Shown: positions 35,010 to 43,974, counted from the first letter of the stretch. The stretch is DNA of 64,000 nt from an uncultured Eubacteriales bacterium (GCA_900545135.1 UQXL01000001.1:1-64000), one strand, 5' to 3'. The notes: a model not told the origin generated them from the letters alone. Numbers and translations are program-made.

Positions 35010-36179
35010 CTACCAACCTTTCTCTGCGTTTACGGAAGAAATCTCTCTGAGTTTTCCTACTACAGTCTTTAAATTATCTACTACGTAATCTATATCTTCT
35101 TTCGTCGTAAAATCTCCTACCGTGAATCTGACCGTGCCGTGGATCATTTCAACGGGAACGCCTAGGGCGGAAAGCACGTGTGACGGTTCGAGGGAAGCCG
35201 AGGAGCAGGCCGAGCCTGTGGATACGCTTATGCCGAACTGATTCAGCAGTAGCAATATGGATTCGCCTTCTATATATTCAAAGGTGACGTTCAGGTTTCC
35301 CGGATGTCTGTGTTCTGTGCTTCCGTTCACTCTCGTGTCGGGGATTTCCTTTAATATCCTGTCTCTGAGATAGTCTCTCAGCTCTGAACAGTGCTTGACG
35401 TGGCTGTCGAAGTTTTCTTCCGCCAGCTGGGCGGCTTTTCCGAAGCCTACTATGGCCGGCAGGTTTTCAGTTCCTGCTCTCTTGCGGTTTTCCTGACCTC
35501 CGCCGTACATGTAATTGGCGATGGACACGCCTTTTCTGATATATAAAGCGCCGATGCCCTTAGGCCCGTATATCTTGTGGGCTGACATTGACATCAGGTC
35601 TATGCCCATGTCTTTTACGTCGATAGGAACGTTTCCCAGCGCCTGCACAGCGTCTGTATGGAAAAGTATATTATGTTTCTTGGCTATTGCTGCCGCTTCC
35701 TTGACAGGCTGAATGGTGCCTATCTCGTTGTTGACAAGCATGATGCTTATAAGTATAGTCTTGTCTGTGATGGAGTCTTCAAGCTGCTTGAGGTCTACGA
35801 AGCCCTCTTCATCTATATCAAGATAAGTAACGTCAAAGCCTTCTTTTTCAAGGGCTGCGCAGGAATGAAGCATCGCGTGATGTTCCACCTTGGTGGTTAT
35901 TATGTGATTTCCCTTTGATTTTAGCTTTTCCGCCGCGCCGAACACCACCCAGTTGTCCGACTCGGTGCCTCCGGCAGTGAAAAAAATCTCTCCGGGCTTG
36001 GCGTTTATAAGTTCCGCTACCTGGGTTCTGGCGCGGGTGACTGCGTCTTTTGACTCCAGTCCTTTGTCGTACAAGCTTGAGGGATTTCCGAATTTTTCTG
36101 TAAAATATGGTATCATTTCCTTTAAGACTTCGTCTTTAACAGGAGTTGTTGCTGAATAGTCTAAATATACATTTCTCAT
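35010..36179 (-). CDS. iscS: cysteine desulfurase IscS/NifS
   Basis: 389 aa PLP enzyme that turns cysteine into alanine and enzyme-bound persulfide. The PLP lysine is in MSAHKIYGPKG near residue 200, and the active cysteine is in STGSACSSASLEPS near residue 325. First gene of the iscS-iscU-mnmA operon. No iscR precedes it. GGAGAG lies 10 bases before the ATG. Confidence 0.96.
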   Translation of the reverse strand: MRNVYLDYSATTPVKDEVLKEMIPYFTEKFGNPSSLYDKGLESKDAVTRARTQVAELINAKPGEIFFTAGGTESDNWVVFGAAEKLKSKGNHIITTKVEHHAMLHSCAALEKEGFDVTYLDIDEEGFVDLKQLEDSITDKTILISIMLVNNEIGTIQPVKEAAAIAKKHNILFHTDAVQALGNVPIDVKDMGIDLMSMSAHKIYGPKGIGALYIRKGVSIANYMYGGGQENRKRAGTENLPAIVGFGKAAQLAEENFDSHVKHCSELRDYLRDRILKEIPDTRVNGSTEHRHPGNLNVTFEYIEGESILLLLNQFGISVSTGSACSSASLEPSHVLSALGVPVEMIHGTVRFTVGDFTTKEDIDYVVDNLKTVVGKLREISSVNAEKGW

Positions 36180-36246
36180 ATTGCTACCACTCTCCTTTTG
36201 TAATTCTATTTATTATACCAAAATTTCAGGAAAATTAAACAGTTCT

Positions 36247-36684
36247 TTAGAAAAATTGTACCAATTTATAATCTTCTCCCTCTTTAACGCATATGACGCT
36301 GTAGTCGCACATGAAGGAATCGTTTCCTGTCACTGTTTCTACGTCCCATTTTATATATACGTCTGCGCATATCATATCTTCTGACGATTCTGTTATCTTG
36401 ACGCTTAACAGTTCAAATTCTTTTATCCTGTCTATGTCAGTCTGAAAATATAAATCTATATTTTCCAAGTCCTGTTCCATCAGATTGCCTGTCTCAATCT
36501 CTCTTATCTTTTCTCTCGCCTCTTCACGCTGCATGCCGCCGTCGTAATAGCTGTTCAGCGTCGTCGTCCTTTCGTTTATCAGATCTTCGACGATCTTTTC
36601 TTCACTTCCGGCCAAAGCGAAAGCTGTAGTCATCAAAACGGCGGCTATCACAACCGCTGTCACCGCGATATGTTTTCTTTTCAT
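36247..36684 (-). CDS. secreted protein of unknown function
   Basis: 145 aa with a signal peptide (MKRKHIAVTAVVIAAVLMTTAFALAG, hydrophobic core residues 7-23). The mature part begins with a charged helix, then a beta-rich segment (VKITESSEDMICADVYIKWD) that could be an NTF2-like fold; this is a guess from pattern only. No lipobox. Not part of the isc operon. No family recognised. Confidence 0.6.
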   Translation of the reverse strand: MKRKHIAVTAVVIAAVLMTTAFALAGSEEKIVEDLINERTTTLNSYYDGGMQREEAREKIREIETGNLMEQDLENIDLYFQTDIDRIKEFELLSVKITESSEDMICADVYIKWDVETVTGNDSFMCDYSVICVKEGEDYKLVQFF

Positions 36685-36731
36685 CTTGTCCCCCTGCTTT
36701 CCCGGCCTGCTGTGCGATTAGATTCTCATCT

Positions 36732-36801
36732 CCTGGCTGCGGTTCGGAGCTCATCTGAATGGAATTATTCCGTCACCCCTGGCTGCGGTTCGGAGCTCAT
36801 C
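36732..36801. repeat. two direct copies of a 24-base sequence
   Basis: CCTGGCTGCGGTTCGGAGCT plus CATC occurs at 36,732-36,755 and again at 36,778-36,801, spaced 46 bases apart in a non-coding gap. Only two copies are present, so this is not a CRISPR array. Confidence 0.8.
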
Positions 36802-36840
36802 GTAAGCAGGCTCTAAAATTCCCTTTTGTATCATCATAAA

Positions 36841-36877
36841 ACAAAAGAACCGAAAAACTTGTCAGAATTTCGGTTCT
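36841..36877 (-). terminator. terminator after ynzC
   Basis: AGAACCGAAA (36,846-36,855) and TTTCGGTTCT (36,868-36,877) make a perfect 10 bp stem. On the minus strand it runs into TTTTGTTTTATG. The stretch 36,685-36,944 otherwise holds only direct repeats. Confidence 0.85.
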
Positions 36878-36904
36878 CTGAAAATAAATTTGCATTTACG
36901 ATTT

Positions 36905-37020
36905 TTCACCGCCAGCCGGCTTTGCCAAACTCATCGGTTTAAAATTATGATTCACCGCCAGCCGGCTTTGTGGTTTGCCGGCGGCCATTGCCAGTGTTTG
37001 CGTTTTCACCGCCAGCCGGC
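36905..37020. repeat. GC-rich short repeats overlapping the 3' end of ynzC
   Basis: TTCACCGCCAGCCGGC occurs at 36,905, 36,951 and 37,005. A related TGTGGTTTGCCGGCGG lies at 36,970. Two copies are read through by ynzC as PAGGE. A related cluster, with TGTGGTTTGCCAGCGG, lies at 53,539-53,630. Confidence 0.75.
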
Positions 37021-37193
37021 TCGTCGTCTACGATCTCTATCATGTCAAGCTGAGCTTTCAAATTGGCTCTGAAAGCGGCTATATACTCTTTATAAAGGAC
37101 TTTCTGCTCGGCCAGCTCTTCGTCCGTTAGGCCTATGGTTTTTTTCTTATGGGCAAGGTGATTTATCCTGTCTATCATTTCTTGTGTTATCAT
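36945..37193 (-). CDS. DUF896 family protein (YnzC-like)
   Basis: 82 aa. The conserved helical hairpin is ITQEMIDRINHLAHKKK and LTDEELAEQKVLYKEYIAAFRANLK. YnzC of B. subtilis is SOS-linked, but no LexA box is seen here. ATG at 37,193 has AAGGAAA upstream. The last 25 or so residues carry PAGGE twice and derive from the GC-rich repeats described separately, so the original C-terminus seems to have been replaced. Confidence 0.82.
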   Translation of the reverse strand: MITQEMIDRINHLAHKKKTIGLTDEELAEQKVLYKEYIAAFRANLKAQLDMIEIVDDEPAGGENANTGNGRRQTTKPAGGES

Positions 37194-37352
37194 CGGGTAT
37201 TTTCCTTTTTTATTATCACGTGTGTTTTTATCATTATAACACTTTCTGCCCTCGGTGTACAAGATGAAACTGAACGGCGCGCTGCGGCAGGCCGCCGGAG
37301 CTTCTCTCAATCTGAAGCCGCGCCGCAGACCCTCGGAGTATGTATATTGTTT

Positions 37353-38168
37353 TTAACCCACTTTTCTCTCAAGCCTGAGCTTGTCCGCAATGATGGCGAT
37401 AAATTCCGAATTGGTCGGCTTGCCCTTGTCCGTCTTAACAGTATATCCGAAGAGAGAATCAAGAGTCTCCAGCTTTCCTCTGTTCCAGGCCAATTCTATA
37501 GCATGTCTTATAGCTCTCTCCACACGGCTGGCGGTAGTATTGTTCATGGCCGCTATGGTAGGATACAGTTCTTTTGTCACCGCACCCAAGAGATCCATGT
37601 TGTTTACCACAAGGCCGATGGCGTCTCTCAGATATTTGTATCCTTTTATATGAGCAGGAACTCCGACTTCATGGATGAGGTTGGTGATGTCTATCTCCAG
37701 GTCATTGTTCACTACTGAATCCTTGAGAACCAGCGACTTCCTAAGATTTGACTCTCCGCTTTCTTTTTCATTCATCAGCTTTTCGACGCTTTCGCTTATC
37801 TGGTTTATCCTCTTGGTCAGAAGTCCCAGGTTGACAGGTTTAACCAGATAATACTGCGCTCCCATTCCCATAGCTTTCTGGATTATGGAATCTTGTCCCA
37901 CCGCAGACGTCATTATAACTCTCGGATATTTCTGAAGCTGAATAGTGTTGAGAGCTTCAAGCACGCCGAATCCGTCGAGATGAGGCATTATCAGGTCTAA
38001 TACTAATACGTCGGGGATTTCGGCGCCTGAACCCAGATATTCCGTCGCTTTGACTCCATCGTTTGCCACAAACAGCAACTCGATATTATCCTGTTTCTTG
38101 AGATAATCTGAAACAACGTCGCAAAAATCTTTGTTGTCGTCTACTATACCAACTTTAATCTTCTTCAT
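37353..38168 (-). CDS. spo0A: sporulation master regulator Spo0A
   Basis: 271 aa response regulator. The receiver domain has the phosphorylated aspartate in VLDLIMPHLDG and the lysine in YLVKPVN. A linker with a charged stretch leads to the Spo0A DNA-binding domain, whose recognition helix region is NTTASRVERAIRHAIELAW. It binds 0A boxes (TGTCGAA-type) and starts sporulation. A weak 0A-like GGTCGAA lies upstream at 38,290-38,296, hinting at autoregulation. GGGAGG precedes the ATG. Confidence 0.97.
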   Translation of the reverse strand: MKKIKVGIVDDNKDFCDVVSDYLKKQDNIELLFVANDGVKATEYLGSGAEIPDVLVLDLIMPHLDGFGVLEALNTIQLQKYPRVIMTSAVGQDSIIQKAMGMGAQYYLVKPVNLGLLTKRINQISESVEKLMNEKESGESNLRKSLVLKDSVVNNDLEIDITNLIHEVGVPAHIKGYKYLRDAIGLVVNNMDLLGAVTKELYPTIAAMNNTTASRVERAIRHAIELAWNRGKLETLDSLFGYTVKTDKGKPTNSEFIAIIADKLRLERKVG

Positions 38169-38315
38169 TTTTTCCTCCCGGTAAACATATTATCGCTTAA
38201 TTAGATAAATTTGGAAATTTATCTACAAGGAAATTGTAATATATTGAAGATTCTTGTGGGAAACTTTTTTCGTACTTTTTGTTACCTTTTTCGACCAAAA
38301 TCAAGATATAGTATG

Positions 38316-39380
38316 TCAACCTGCTATATTCCGGCACTTTTCTACCATCCATTCTGCAAAAATTCCGTAACCTTTTGTAGGATTATTTACAAAAACGTGT
38401 GTAACTGCGCCTACGAGTCTGTCGTTTTGTACTATGGGACTGCCGCTCATACCCTGAACTATGCCTCCGCAGTATGATAAAAGCCTCTCATCGGTGACTT
38501 CTATTTCTATTCCTTTGCTGTCTGCTTCGCGTTGCCTGCTGATTCCTGTTATCTCTATTTCAAACTTTTCGACTTTATCTCCGTCTATGGTGGTCAGAAT
38601 ATATGCAGGCCCCTCTTCAACCTGATCCTGATAGGCCATGACCATCGGTTCGCCCAAATCTATTCCGTCTGTATTGGTGCCCTCGGAATAAATGCCGAAC
38701 TCGCAGTTCTCTTTTACATTTCCTATGGGCGAATCGTCTCCATAAAATATGCCTCTTATCTCTCCAGGGATACCGGCAACGCCTTCTTTGATGGATTTCA
38801 CCTGGGTAGGAAGCAGTTCTCCTTGTCCGGAATCCAGCAGCGTGTTTGTCTTGCTCTCGTATATGCCGTGTCCCAAGGCTGCGAACATGTTGGTCTCGGG
38901 GTCATAAAAGGAAAGGGTTCCTATGCCGGCGATCTTTTCCTTTACCCATATTCCCATCTTATACTGGCCGCTCTTATATTCTCTGACCGGCGTTACCTTA
39001 AATTCAAGTGTCTGTTCTTTCCTTGAAACTTTTATGGAAACGGGGCCTCTGGCTTCTTCTATGAGTTCTATGACCTCGCTGGCGTAATACACGTCTTTTC
39101 CGTCTATGGAAAGTATCATGTCTCCTATCTGTATCCCGGCGTCATATCCCGGGCTCACCACGGAATCCTCCGTCTCTATCTCTTCCAGTCCTACGACGAG
39201 AACGCCTTTGACGTCCATCTTGATGCCGACGGACTGTCCTCCCGGTATGAGGACTTTTTCACTTACGACCTGCACTGTTTCCGCAGACTGGGTCAGATAA
39301 TCGACCGTCAGTCCGCCTACTGCTATTATCCCTATGGTACAGCAAAAAATCAAAAAAACTTTTTTGATATTCTTTCTCAT
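38316..39380 (-). CDS. spoIVB: SpoIVB sporulation signalling peptidase
   Basis: 354 aa. One N-terminal membrane helix, a PDZ domain (about residues 85-150, with GYDAGIQIGDMILSIDG) and the serine peptidase domain. The catalytic His is in AALGHGIYE and the Ser in GMSGSPIV near residue 312. Made in the forespore, it triggers sigma-K activation in the mother cell by cutting SpoIVFA. ATG at 39,380 is preferred, with AGGTGG 6 bases upstream. It sits next to spo0A as in most spore formers. Confidence 0.95.
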   Translation of the reverse strand: MRKNIKKVFLIFCCTIGIIAVGGLTVDYLTQSAETVQVVSEKVLIPGGQSVGIKMDVKGVLVVGLEEIETEDSVVSPGYDAGIQIGDMILSIDGKDVYYASEVIELIEEARGPVSIKVSRKEQTLEFKVTPVREYKSGQYKMGIWVKEKIAGIGTLSFYDPETNMFAALGHGIYESKTNTLLDSGQGELLPTQVKSIKEGVAGIPGEIRGIFYGDDSPIGNVKENCEFGIYSEGTNTDGIDLGEPMVMAYQDQVEEGPAYILTTIDGDKVEKFEIEITGISRQREADSKGIEIEVTDERLLSYCGGIVQGMSGSPIVQNDRLVGAVTHVFVNNPTKGYGIFAEWMVEKCRNIAG

Positions 39381-39389
39381 TAAATCCAC

Positions 39390-39929
39390 CTAGCTCTCAA
39401 AATCCTGGAGAAGCGATGACAGCTGTTCCTGGCTTTCAGCCTTTATTCCTTCGTCGAATTTCTTCTGATCCTCCGGAGTCAGCAGTTCGTAGATGATGTC
39501 CGTAGATTCAAGCTCGATCTCACGTCCGTTTTCATCGGAAAAGAACACAGATATCCTGTCGCCGTCTCTCTTTACTACATAATATGTGTCCTTTGCCCCG
39601 GATACCACAGGTTTATCGTCGTCTTTATCCTGGTCATTCTGATCCTGATCTCCGTCGTCGTCTTTTGATGCTGACTGGCTGCCATCGTTATTTTTGCCGT
39701 CGTTGTCGTCATCACTGCCGGCGTTTTGACCGCTGCCGCCGTTATTATCGTATCCGTCCTGATCGCCGGCCTGGCTGTCTGCATTAGCTTCGTTTTCTGA
39801 TTTTATCTCGTCGCTTCCTGCAGGCGCTGAATCTTTAGGCCACATCAAAGCAGCCACCAGGATGCACAGCGTAACTATAAGGGCCGCGTATACAAATATC
39901 CTGTAATTTCTTCTTTGTCTAGTAAACAT
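39390..39929 (-). CDS. membrane protein with BofC C-terminal domain
   Basis: 179 aa. One N-terminal membrane helix, about 75 residues of Asp/Asn/Gln/Ser/Gly-rich disordered linker, and a C-terminal domain YYVVKRDGDRISVFF...LTPEDQKKFDEGI...SSLLQDFES. That ending matches the C-terminal half of BofC, which restrains SpoIVB in B. subtilis. Immediate placement upstream of spoIVB (9-base gap) supports a BofC-like role, inferred. ATG at 39,929 has GAGGTGAT upstream. Confidence 0.72.
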   Translation of the reverse strand: MFTRQRRNYRIFVYAALIVTLCILVAALMWPKDSAPAGSDEIKSENEANADSQAGDQDGYDNNGGSGQNAGSDDDNDGKNNDGSQSASKDDDGDQDQNDQDKDDDKPVVSGAKDTYYVVKRDGDRISVFFSDENGREIELESTDIIYELLTPEDQKKFDEGIKAESQEQLSSLLQDFES

Positions 39930-40017
39930 ATAAATCACCTCACAGCTAGTGTTTGCCGTGCTGGAAAAAATTATACGCTTACTCATATTATCGCTTATAC
40001 CGTCATGCGATCTTTGC

Positions 40018-40734
40018 TTATACCGTTATGTAATCCTTGAGCTTTTCAAAGGTTTTGTCGCCGATTCCGCTTACGTTTTTTATCTCTTCTATGGATGAAA
40101 ACCTGCCCTTTTCTTCTCTGTACTGCACTATGCTGTCAGCGGTGACTGGGCCGACTCCGGGAATATCCTGCAAAAGGTTTTCGTCCGCGGTGTTTATGTT
40201 TATCTTGCCGTCTGCGGTTTGCGCCGCGTTTGAAGAAATGCTTCCGTTCTGACCTGAGTTTTGGCTGTCGTCTCCTTTTTTATATATCACGATCTTCTGA
40301 CCGTCAGCCACCGTTTCGGCTCTGTTTATTCCCTCTATATCGGCCTCTGCCGTAAGTCCTCCCGCCTTTTCTATGAGCTGAAACAGCCTTGTCCCTGTCT
40401 CCACTTCATAGACTCCAGGATTTTCAACGCATCCGCTTATATCGACGTAAATTCTGGAATCCTCTGTGTTTTGAGTCTGACCTACTGAATTTTCTGATTC
40501 CGCAGACAGTTCTTCGGAAGATACGCCGCTCTCGTAATTCTCGCCGGCAATGCTTTCATCGCCTTCAACATTCCTTTCTTCTATGGCTCTATCATGACCC
40601 ATGCCGAATATCCAGAAAAATAAAACAGCAGCCGCTACTGTGACCGGCAGGGCTGCTTTCTTTAGTAGATCTCTGTGAAGATAGATGAATTCTTTCAGTT
40701 CTTCGACCGATCTTATTTCTTTTAACTTATTCAA
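40018..40734 (-). CDS. comEA: ComEA family DNA-binding protein
   Basis: 238 aa. One N-terminal membrane helix (about residues 25-45), a Ser/Glu-rich linker, an SLBB domain (YVDISGCVENPGVYEV, near residue 95) and a C-terminal helix-hairpin-helix pair (ININTADENLLQDIPGVGP). ComEA binds incoming DNA at the cell surface in transformation. comEC is not in this window, so competence itself is not shown. Confidence 0.88.
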   Translation of the reverse strand: MNKLKEIRSVEELKEFIYLHRDLLKKAALPVTVAAAVLFFWIFGMGHDRAIEERNVEGDESIAGENYESGVSSEELSAESENSVGQTQNTEDSRIYVDISGCVENPGVYEVETGTRLFQLIEKAGGLTAEADIEGINRAETVADGQKIVIYKKGDDSQNSGQNGSISSNAAQTADGKININTADENLLQDIPGVGPVTADSIVQYREEKGRFSSIEEIKNVSGIGDKTFEKLKDYITV

Positions 40735-40788
40735 TTCCCCTGCCCCCTCTTTTACATTATTTTACATCTCGAGCGACAGGAAGTCAAG

Positions 40789-41469
40789 TCATAATTGTAA
40801 ATTGTTTACAAATTTTATTTTTTTTCTTTCGACATCTATCTTATATCTCGGTATATCCCATCCGGCGAACTGAAGAAAAGAGCTCAGTACAAGCTCCGGA
40901 CTGCAGTTGGAAACGCTTCCGCAGTCCAGCTCCATTTCAAGGACAGTAATATCTCCGTCAGCTTTGGCTGCAAACCGTCTTATCATCTTCTTTATATCAG
41001 CGGGGACCATCTTTTTGTCCTTTTTCCTGCGCTTTAAGGCGATGATTTCGTCCTGAGCGAGATAATCCGATACCAGTTTGTCGAGAGCGCTCTGTCCGGC
41101 AGAAAAGGGCAGCTTGGCTTCATATTCCGCACTGTCCGCCGCTGCAGCCAGCGATTTTACGCTGCAGTCAAAAGGCTTGACCCACTCTATTTTCATTCCC
41201 TCCGGCATCTCTTCGCATAACATCTCATATATCTGGTTTGCTTCATGCTTCATCTCGGTCTCAAATTCCAGCAATTCAAAGCTGCTGGAATACCCCAGGG
41301 ACAAAGGCTGGGCAAAGCTCATCTTCGGGTGTGGGTTAAAGCCTTGGGAATATCTGAGAGAAATGCCGCTCTTCCTGAATGCTCTTTTGAAAAATCTCAG
41401 CATATCCAGGTGGGAAGTATATTTAGCATATCCGTTTTTAGTGAATTTCAGCACATATCTGTTAGCCAT
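40789..41469 (-). CDS. TIGR03936 radical SAM-linked protein (DUF2344)
   Basis: 226 aa. The N-terminus YVLKFTKNGYAKYTSHLDMLRFFKRAF and the FNPHPKMSFAQPLSLGY motif define the family, which always accompanies the TIGR03960 radical SAM protein encoded just upstream. It overlaps that gene by 8 bases. In most Firmicutes rng (RNase G) follows, but no such gene follows here. Function unknown. Confidence 0.88.
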   Translation of the reverse strand: MANRYVLKFTKNGYAKYTSHLDMLRFFKRAFRKSGISLRYSQGFNPHPKMSFAQPLSLGYSSSFELLEFETEMKHEANQIYEMLCEEMPEGMKIEWVKPFDCSVKSLAAAADSAEYEAKLPFSAGQSALDKLVSDYLAQDEIIALKRRKKDKKMVPADIKKMIRRFAAKADGDITVLEMELDCGSVSNCSPELVLSSFLQFAGWDIPRYKIDVERKKIKFVNNLQL

Positions 41470-43876
41470 AGATTCCCTCCATCTCGCATTTTACCCTCTT
41501 GTTTATTCCGCATCCGGCGCAGCCATGGCGGCAGTCTGCCGTCGTAGTTTCTCCGTATGCTTTCTCCCTTTCCCTGAGGAAAAATTCTCTGCTTACTCCG
41601 CTGCTTATATGCTCCCACGGTAATGTTTCATCAAGCTCTCTTTCTCTGAACGCATAAAAGTCAGGCGACACGCCGCTCATTTTAAAAGCTTTCTTCCATT
41701 TTTCCGCTTTAAAGTGCTCCGACCATCCGTCAAGCCTGCAGCCCAGCTGATGAGCTGCAAGCAGCGCTTTTCCGCAGCGTCTGTCTCCCCTTGCGAACAC
41801 CGCTTCGCAAACGCTGGTGAAGCTGTCGTGATAATTGAAAGTAACGCCTTTTATCTTGAGCTTTTCCTCGAGATAACGGTGCTTCTCTTCAAACTCCTCC
41901 GGCGTATTCTGTCTTTCCCATTGGAAAGGAGTGTCCGCTTTCGGCACGAAGTTGGACACGCTCACCGTCAGGCGGAATCTTCCTCCCTTTGGTCCGTTGT
42001 ATTGGTGATTTATGTCTATTATCTTCTGCGCTATGTGAGCGATGCCGTCAAGGTCTTCGTAATTCTCCGTTGGAAGTCCTATCATGAAATACAGTTTAAT
42101 ATGTCTCCAGCCTAAAGATATGGCCTGCTCTATGGAAGTAAATATATCTTCTTCCGTCACACCCTTGTTTATAACATCTCTCAGTCTCTGGGTACCGGCT
42201 TCAGGCGCGTAAGTGAGGCCTGATTTTTTGTATTCCTGTATCTTGCTGAGAACGTCGAAAGCAAATTTATCTATTCTTAATGACGGCAGTGAAAGGGAAA
42301 CGTTGTTTTTCTTGCAGTATTCCATCAGCTCCAGCGTAAGCTCCTGAAAACATGAGTGATCGCTGGTGGAAAGAGAAAGCAGCGACAGCTCGTCGTTCCC
42401 CGTGGCTTCTATCTGCGCTTTTGACAGTTCCAGTATTTTGTCCTTACTTCTTTCACGCACAGGTCTGTATATCATTCCAGCCTGGCAGAAGCGGCATCCT
42501 CTCGTGCAGCCTCTGAAAGTTTCGGTAACCGCTCTGTCATGAACGGCTTCAACCATCGGGATCACTGGCTTTACCGGAAATTCAATCTCTTCGATGTCGG
42601 CAATTATGTTTTTGCAGACAATATCGGGAGCTTTGTCGTTTAGTTTACATAATTTTTTTACCGTTCCATCTTGCTTATACTCCGGTCTGTAGAAGGCAGG
42701 CACATAAACGCCCTCCAGCTCACAGGCCTTTTCAAGGAACTCTTCCTTTGACAGCCCAGCCTCTCTGCATTCTCCCTGAAGCTTGAGAACCTGCGGCAGC
42801 AATATTTCGCCGTCGCCTATAAGAAAGATGTCTATGAAATCAGCCAAGGGCTCTGGGTTGAAGGCGCAGGGGCCTCCAGCAGCTATCACCGGCCACTGCC
42901 AGCTGGCAGCAGCGATGTCGCCGGTAGCGGTTCCGGTGTCGCTGCCCGGCCCTTTTCTCTCCTCAGCCAAAAGAGGAATTCCAGCCAATTCAAGCATATT
43001 CAGTATCGTGGCAAACGACATCTCATACTGCAGAGTAAATCCAAGCATGTCCATATCGCATACGGGTGTTTTGGTTTCCAGTGTAAAAAGCGGCACGCTT
43101 TCCTTTCTCATCAGTTCTTCCATGTCGGGAGACGGCGCGAAAACCCTCTCACAGCACAGAGTTTCTTCTCTGTTGACAGCGTTATATAAAATCTGCATAC
43201 CAAGGTAGGACATGCCTATTTCGTATATGTCGGGGAAGGCGAAAGCCATTCTCGTTTTGACTTCTCCCCTGTCTTTTTTTACGGAATTTACTTCTCCGCC
43301 GATATATCTGCCAGGTTTTTCTACCTGTTTCAGTATCTCATCGAGTTTCTCTTCCAGCTTAAACATTTTATCCAAGTCTCTTCCTATCACTTTTTCTATT
43401 TCTCCGATAAACTTTCTTGTCTTCTCTTTGCTTTGCAAAATATGTTGTTTTATTTTTTCATCTTTCGGCGCTTTATTGATTATATAGTCTATCCTCTCAT
43501 CAAGGCCCACATATCTGTCTTCTTTTACGAGCCTGTCGGCAAGGCACACCAAATCGCACTCGTCTATATTTTCCACTGTATTGAACTTGGGATATGTCAT
43601 ATGAACTCTGACTATTGCAGCTTCATCAAAGTACCCCATCTTTTCCAGAATCTCAGCGCCAATCTGCGCATGCTCCTCATGGACTCTTGCCACGTCGTGG
43701 ATCAGTCCTGTTCCTCTTATGAGCGCCAGATCCAGATCATACCCATGCTTATTGAGCTGTATACCCAGCGTCTCAGCCACTTCTGCGACGGCCTTGCAAT
43801 GGGCTCGCACATGTTTTGGGGTATTCCACTGTTCATAAAGTTTTTCTATCTCTTCTCTGGTAATTCTCTTTTTCAA
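41462..43876 (-). CDS. HD-domain/B12-binding-like/radical SAM fusion protein (TIGR03960 type)
   Basis: 804 aa. The first 180 residues look like an HD phosphohydrolase: HVRAHCKAVAE, the HD pair in GLIHDVARVHEEHA, and VRVHMTY. Next, from PGRYIGGEVNSV (about residue 188), comes the usual start of TIGR03960 proteins: a degenerate B12-binding-like domain, then a radical SAM core with CTRGCRFC (Cx3Cx2C). Family members normally begin close to the PARYIGGE motif. Start is TTG with GGAAAGG 8 bases upstream. Radical SAM target unknown. Confidence 0.85.
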   Translation of the reverse strand: MKKRITREEIEKLYEQWNTPKHVRAHCKAVAEVAETLGIQLNKHGYDLDLALIRGTGLIHDVARVHEEHAQIGAEILEKMGYFDEAAIVRVHMTYPKFNTVENIDECDLVCLADRLVKEDRYVGLDERIDYIINKAPKDEKIKQHILQSKEKTRKFIGEIEKVIGRDLDKMFKLEEKLDEILKQVEKPGRYIGGEVNSVKKDRGEVKTRMAFAFPDIYEIGMSYLGMQILYNAVNREETLCCERVFAPSPDMEELMRKESVPLFTLETKTPVCDMDMLGFTLQYEMSFATILNMLELAGIPLLAEERKGPGSDTGTATGDIAAASWQWPVIAAGGPCAFNPEPLADFIDIFLIGDGEILLPQVLKLQGECREAGLSKEEFLEKACELEGVYVPAFYRPEYKQDGTVKKLCKLNDKAPDIVCKNIIADIEEIEFPVKPVIPMVEAVHDRAVTETFRGCTRGCRFCQAGMIYRPVRERSKDKILELSKAQIEATGNDELSLLSLSTSDHSCFQELTLELMEYCKKNNVSLSLPSLRIDKFAFDVLSKIQEYKKSGLTYAPEAGTQRLRDVINKGVTEEDIFTSIEQAISLGWRHIKLYFMIGLPTENYEDLDGIAHIAQKIIDINHQYNGPKGGRFRLTVSVSNFVPKADTPFQWERQNTPEEFEEKHRYLEEKLKIKGVTFNYHDSFTSVCEAVFARGDRRCGKALLAAHQLGCRLDGWSEHFKAEKWKKAFKMSGVSPDFYAFRERELDETLPWEHISSGVSREFFLREREKAYGETTTADCRHGCAGCGINKRVKCEMEGIYG

Positions 43877-43974
43877 AGCTTATGCCTTTCCGATCAGTTT
43901 ATTTTGATATTTTGAACAGATATGGTTCAAACCTGGTCTAGCTTTACTGATTTTGTATGTTCCATATCAAATGA

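Noticed and set aside
36732..36801. CRISPR array from direct repeats
   Set aside because: Only two copies with one short spacer, and no cas genes in the window.
38169..38315. Sigma-H promoter of spo0A
   Set aside because: AGGTAAC and GAATC pieces are present, but their spacing is about twice that required; only a weak 0A-like box is mentioned in the gene entry.
43907..43922. LexA-like box upstream of the radical SAM gene (GAAC...GTTC)
   Set aside because: The half-sites near 43,915 are 7 bases apart instead of 4, so it does not fit the SOS pattern seen at recA and yneA.
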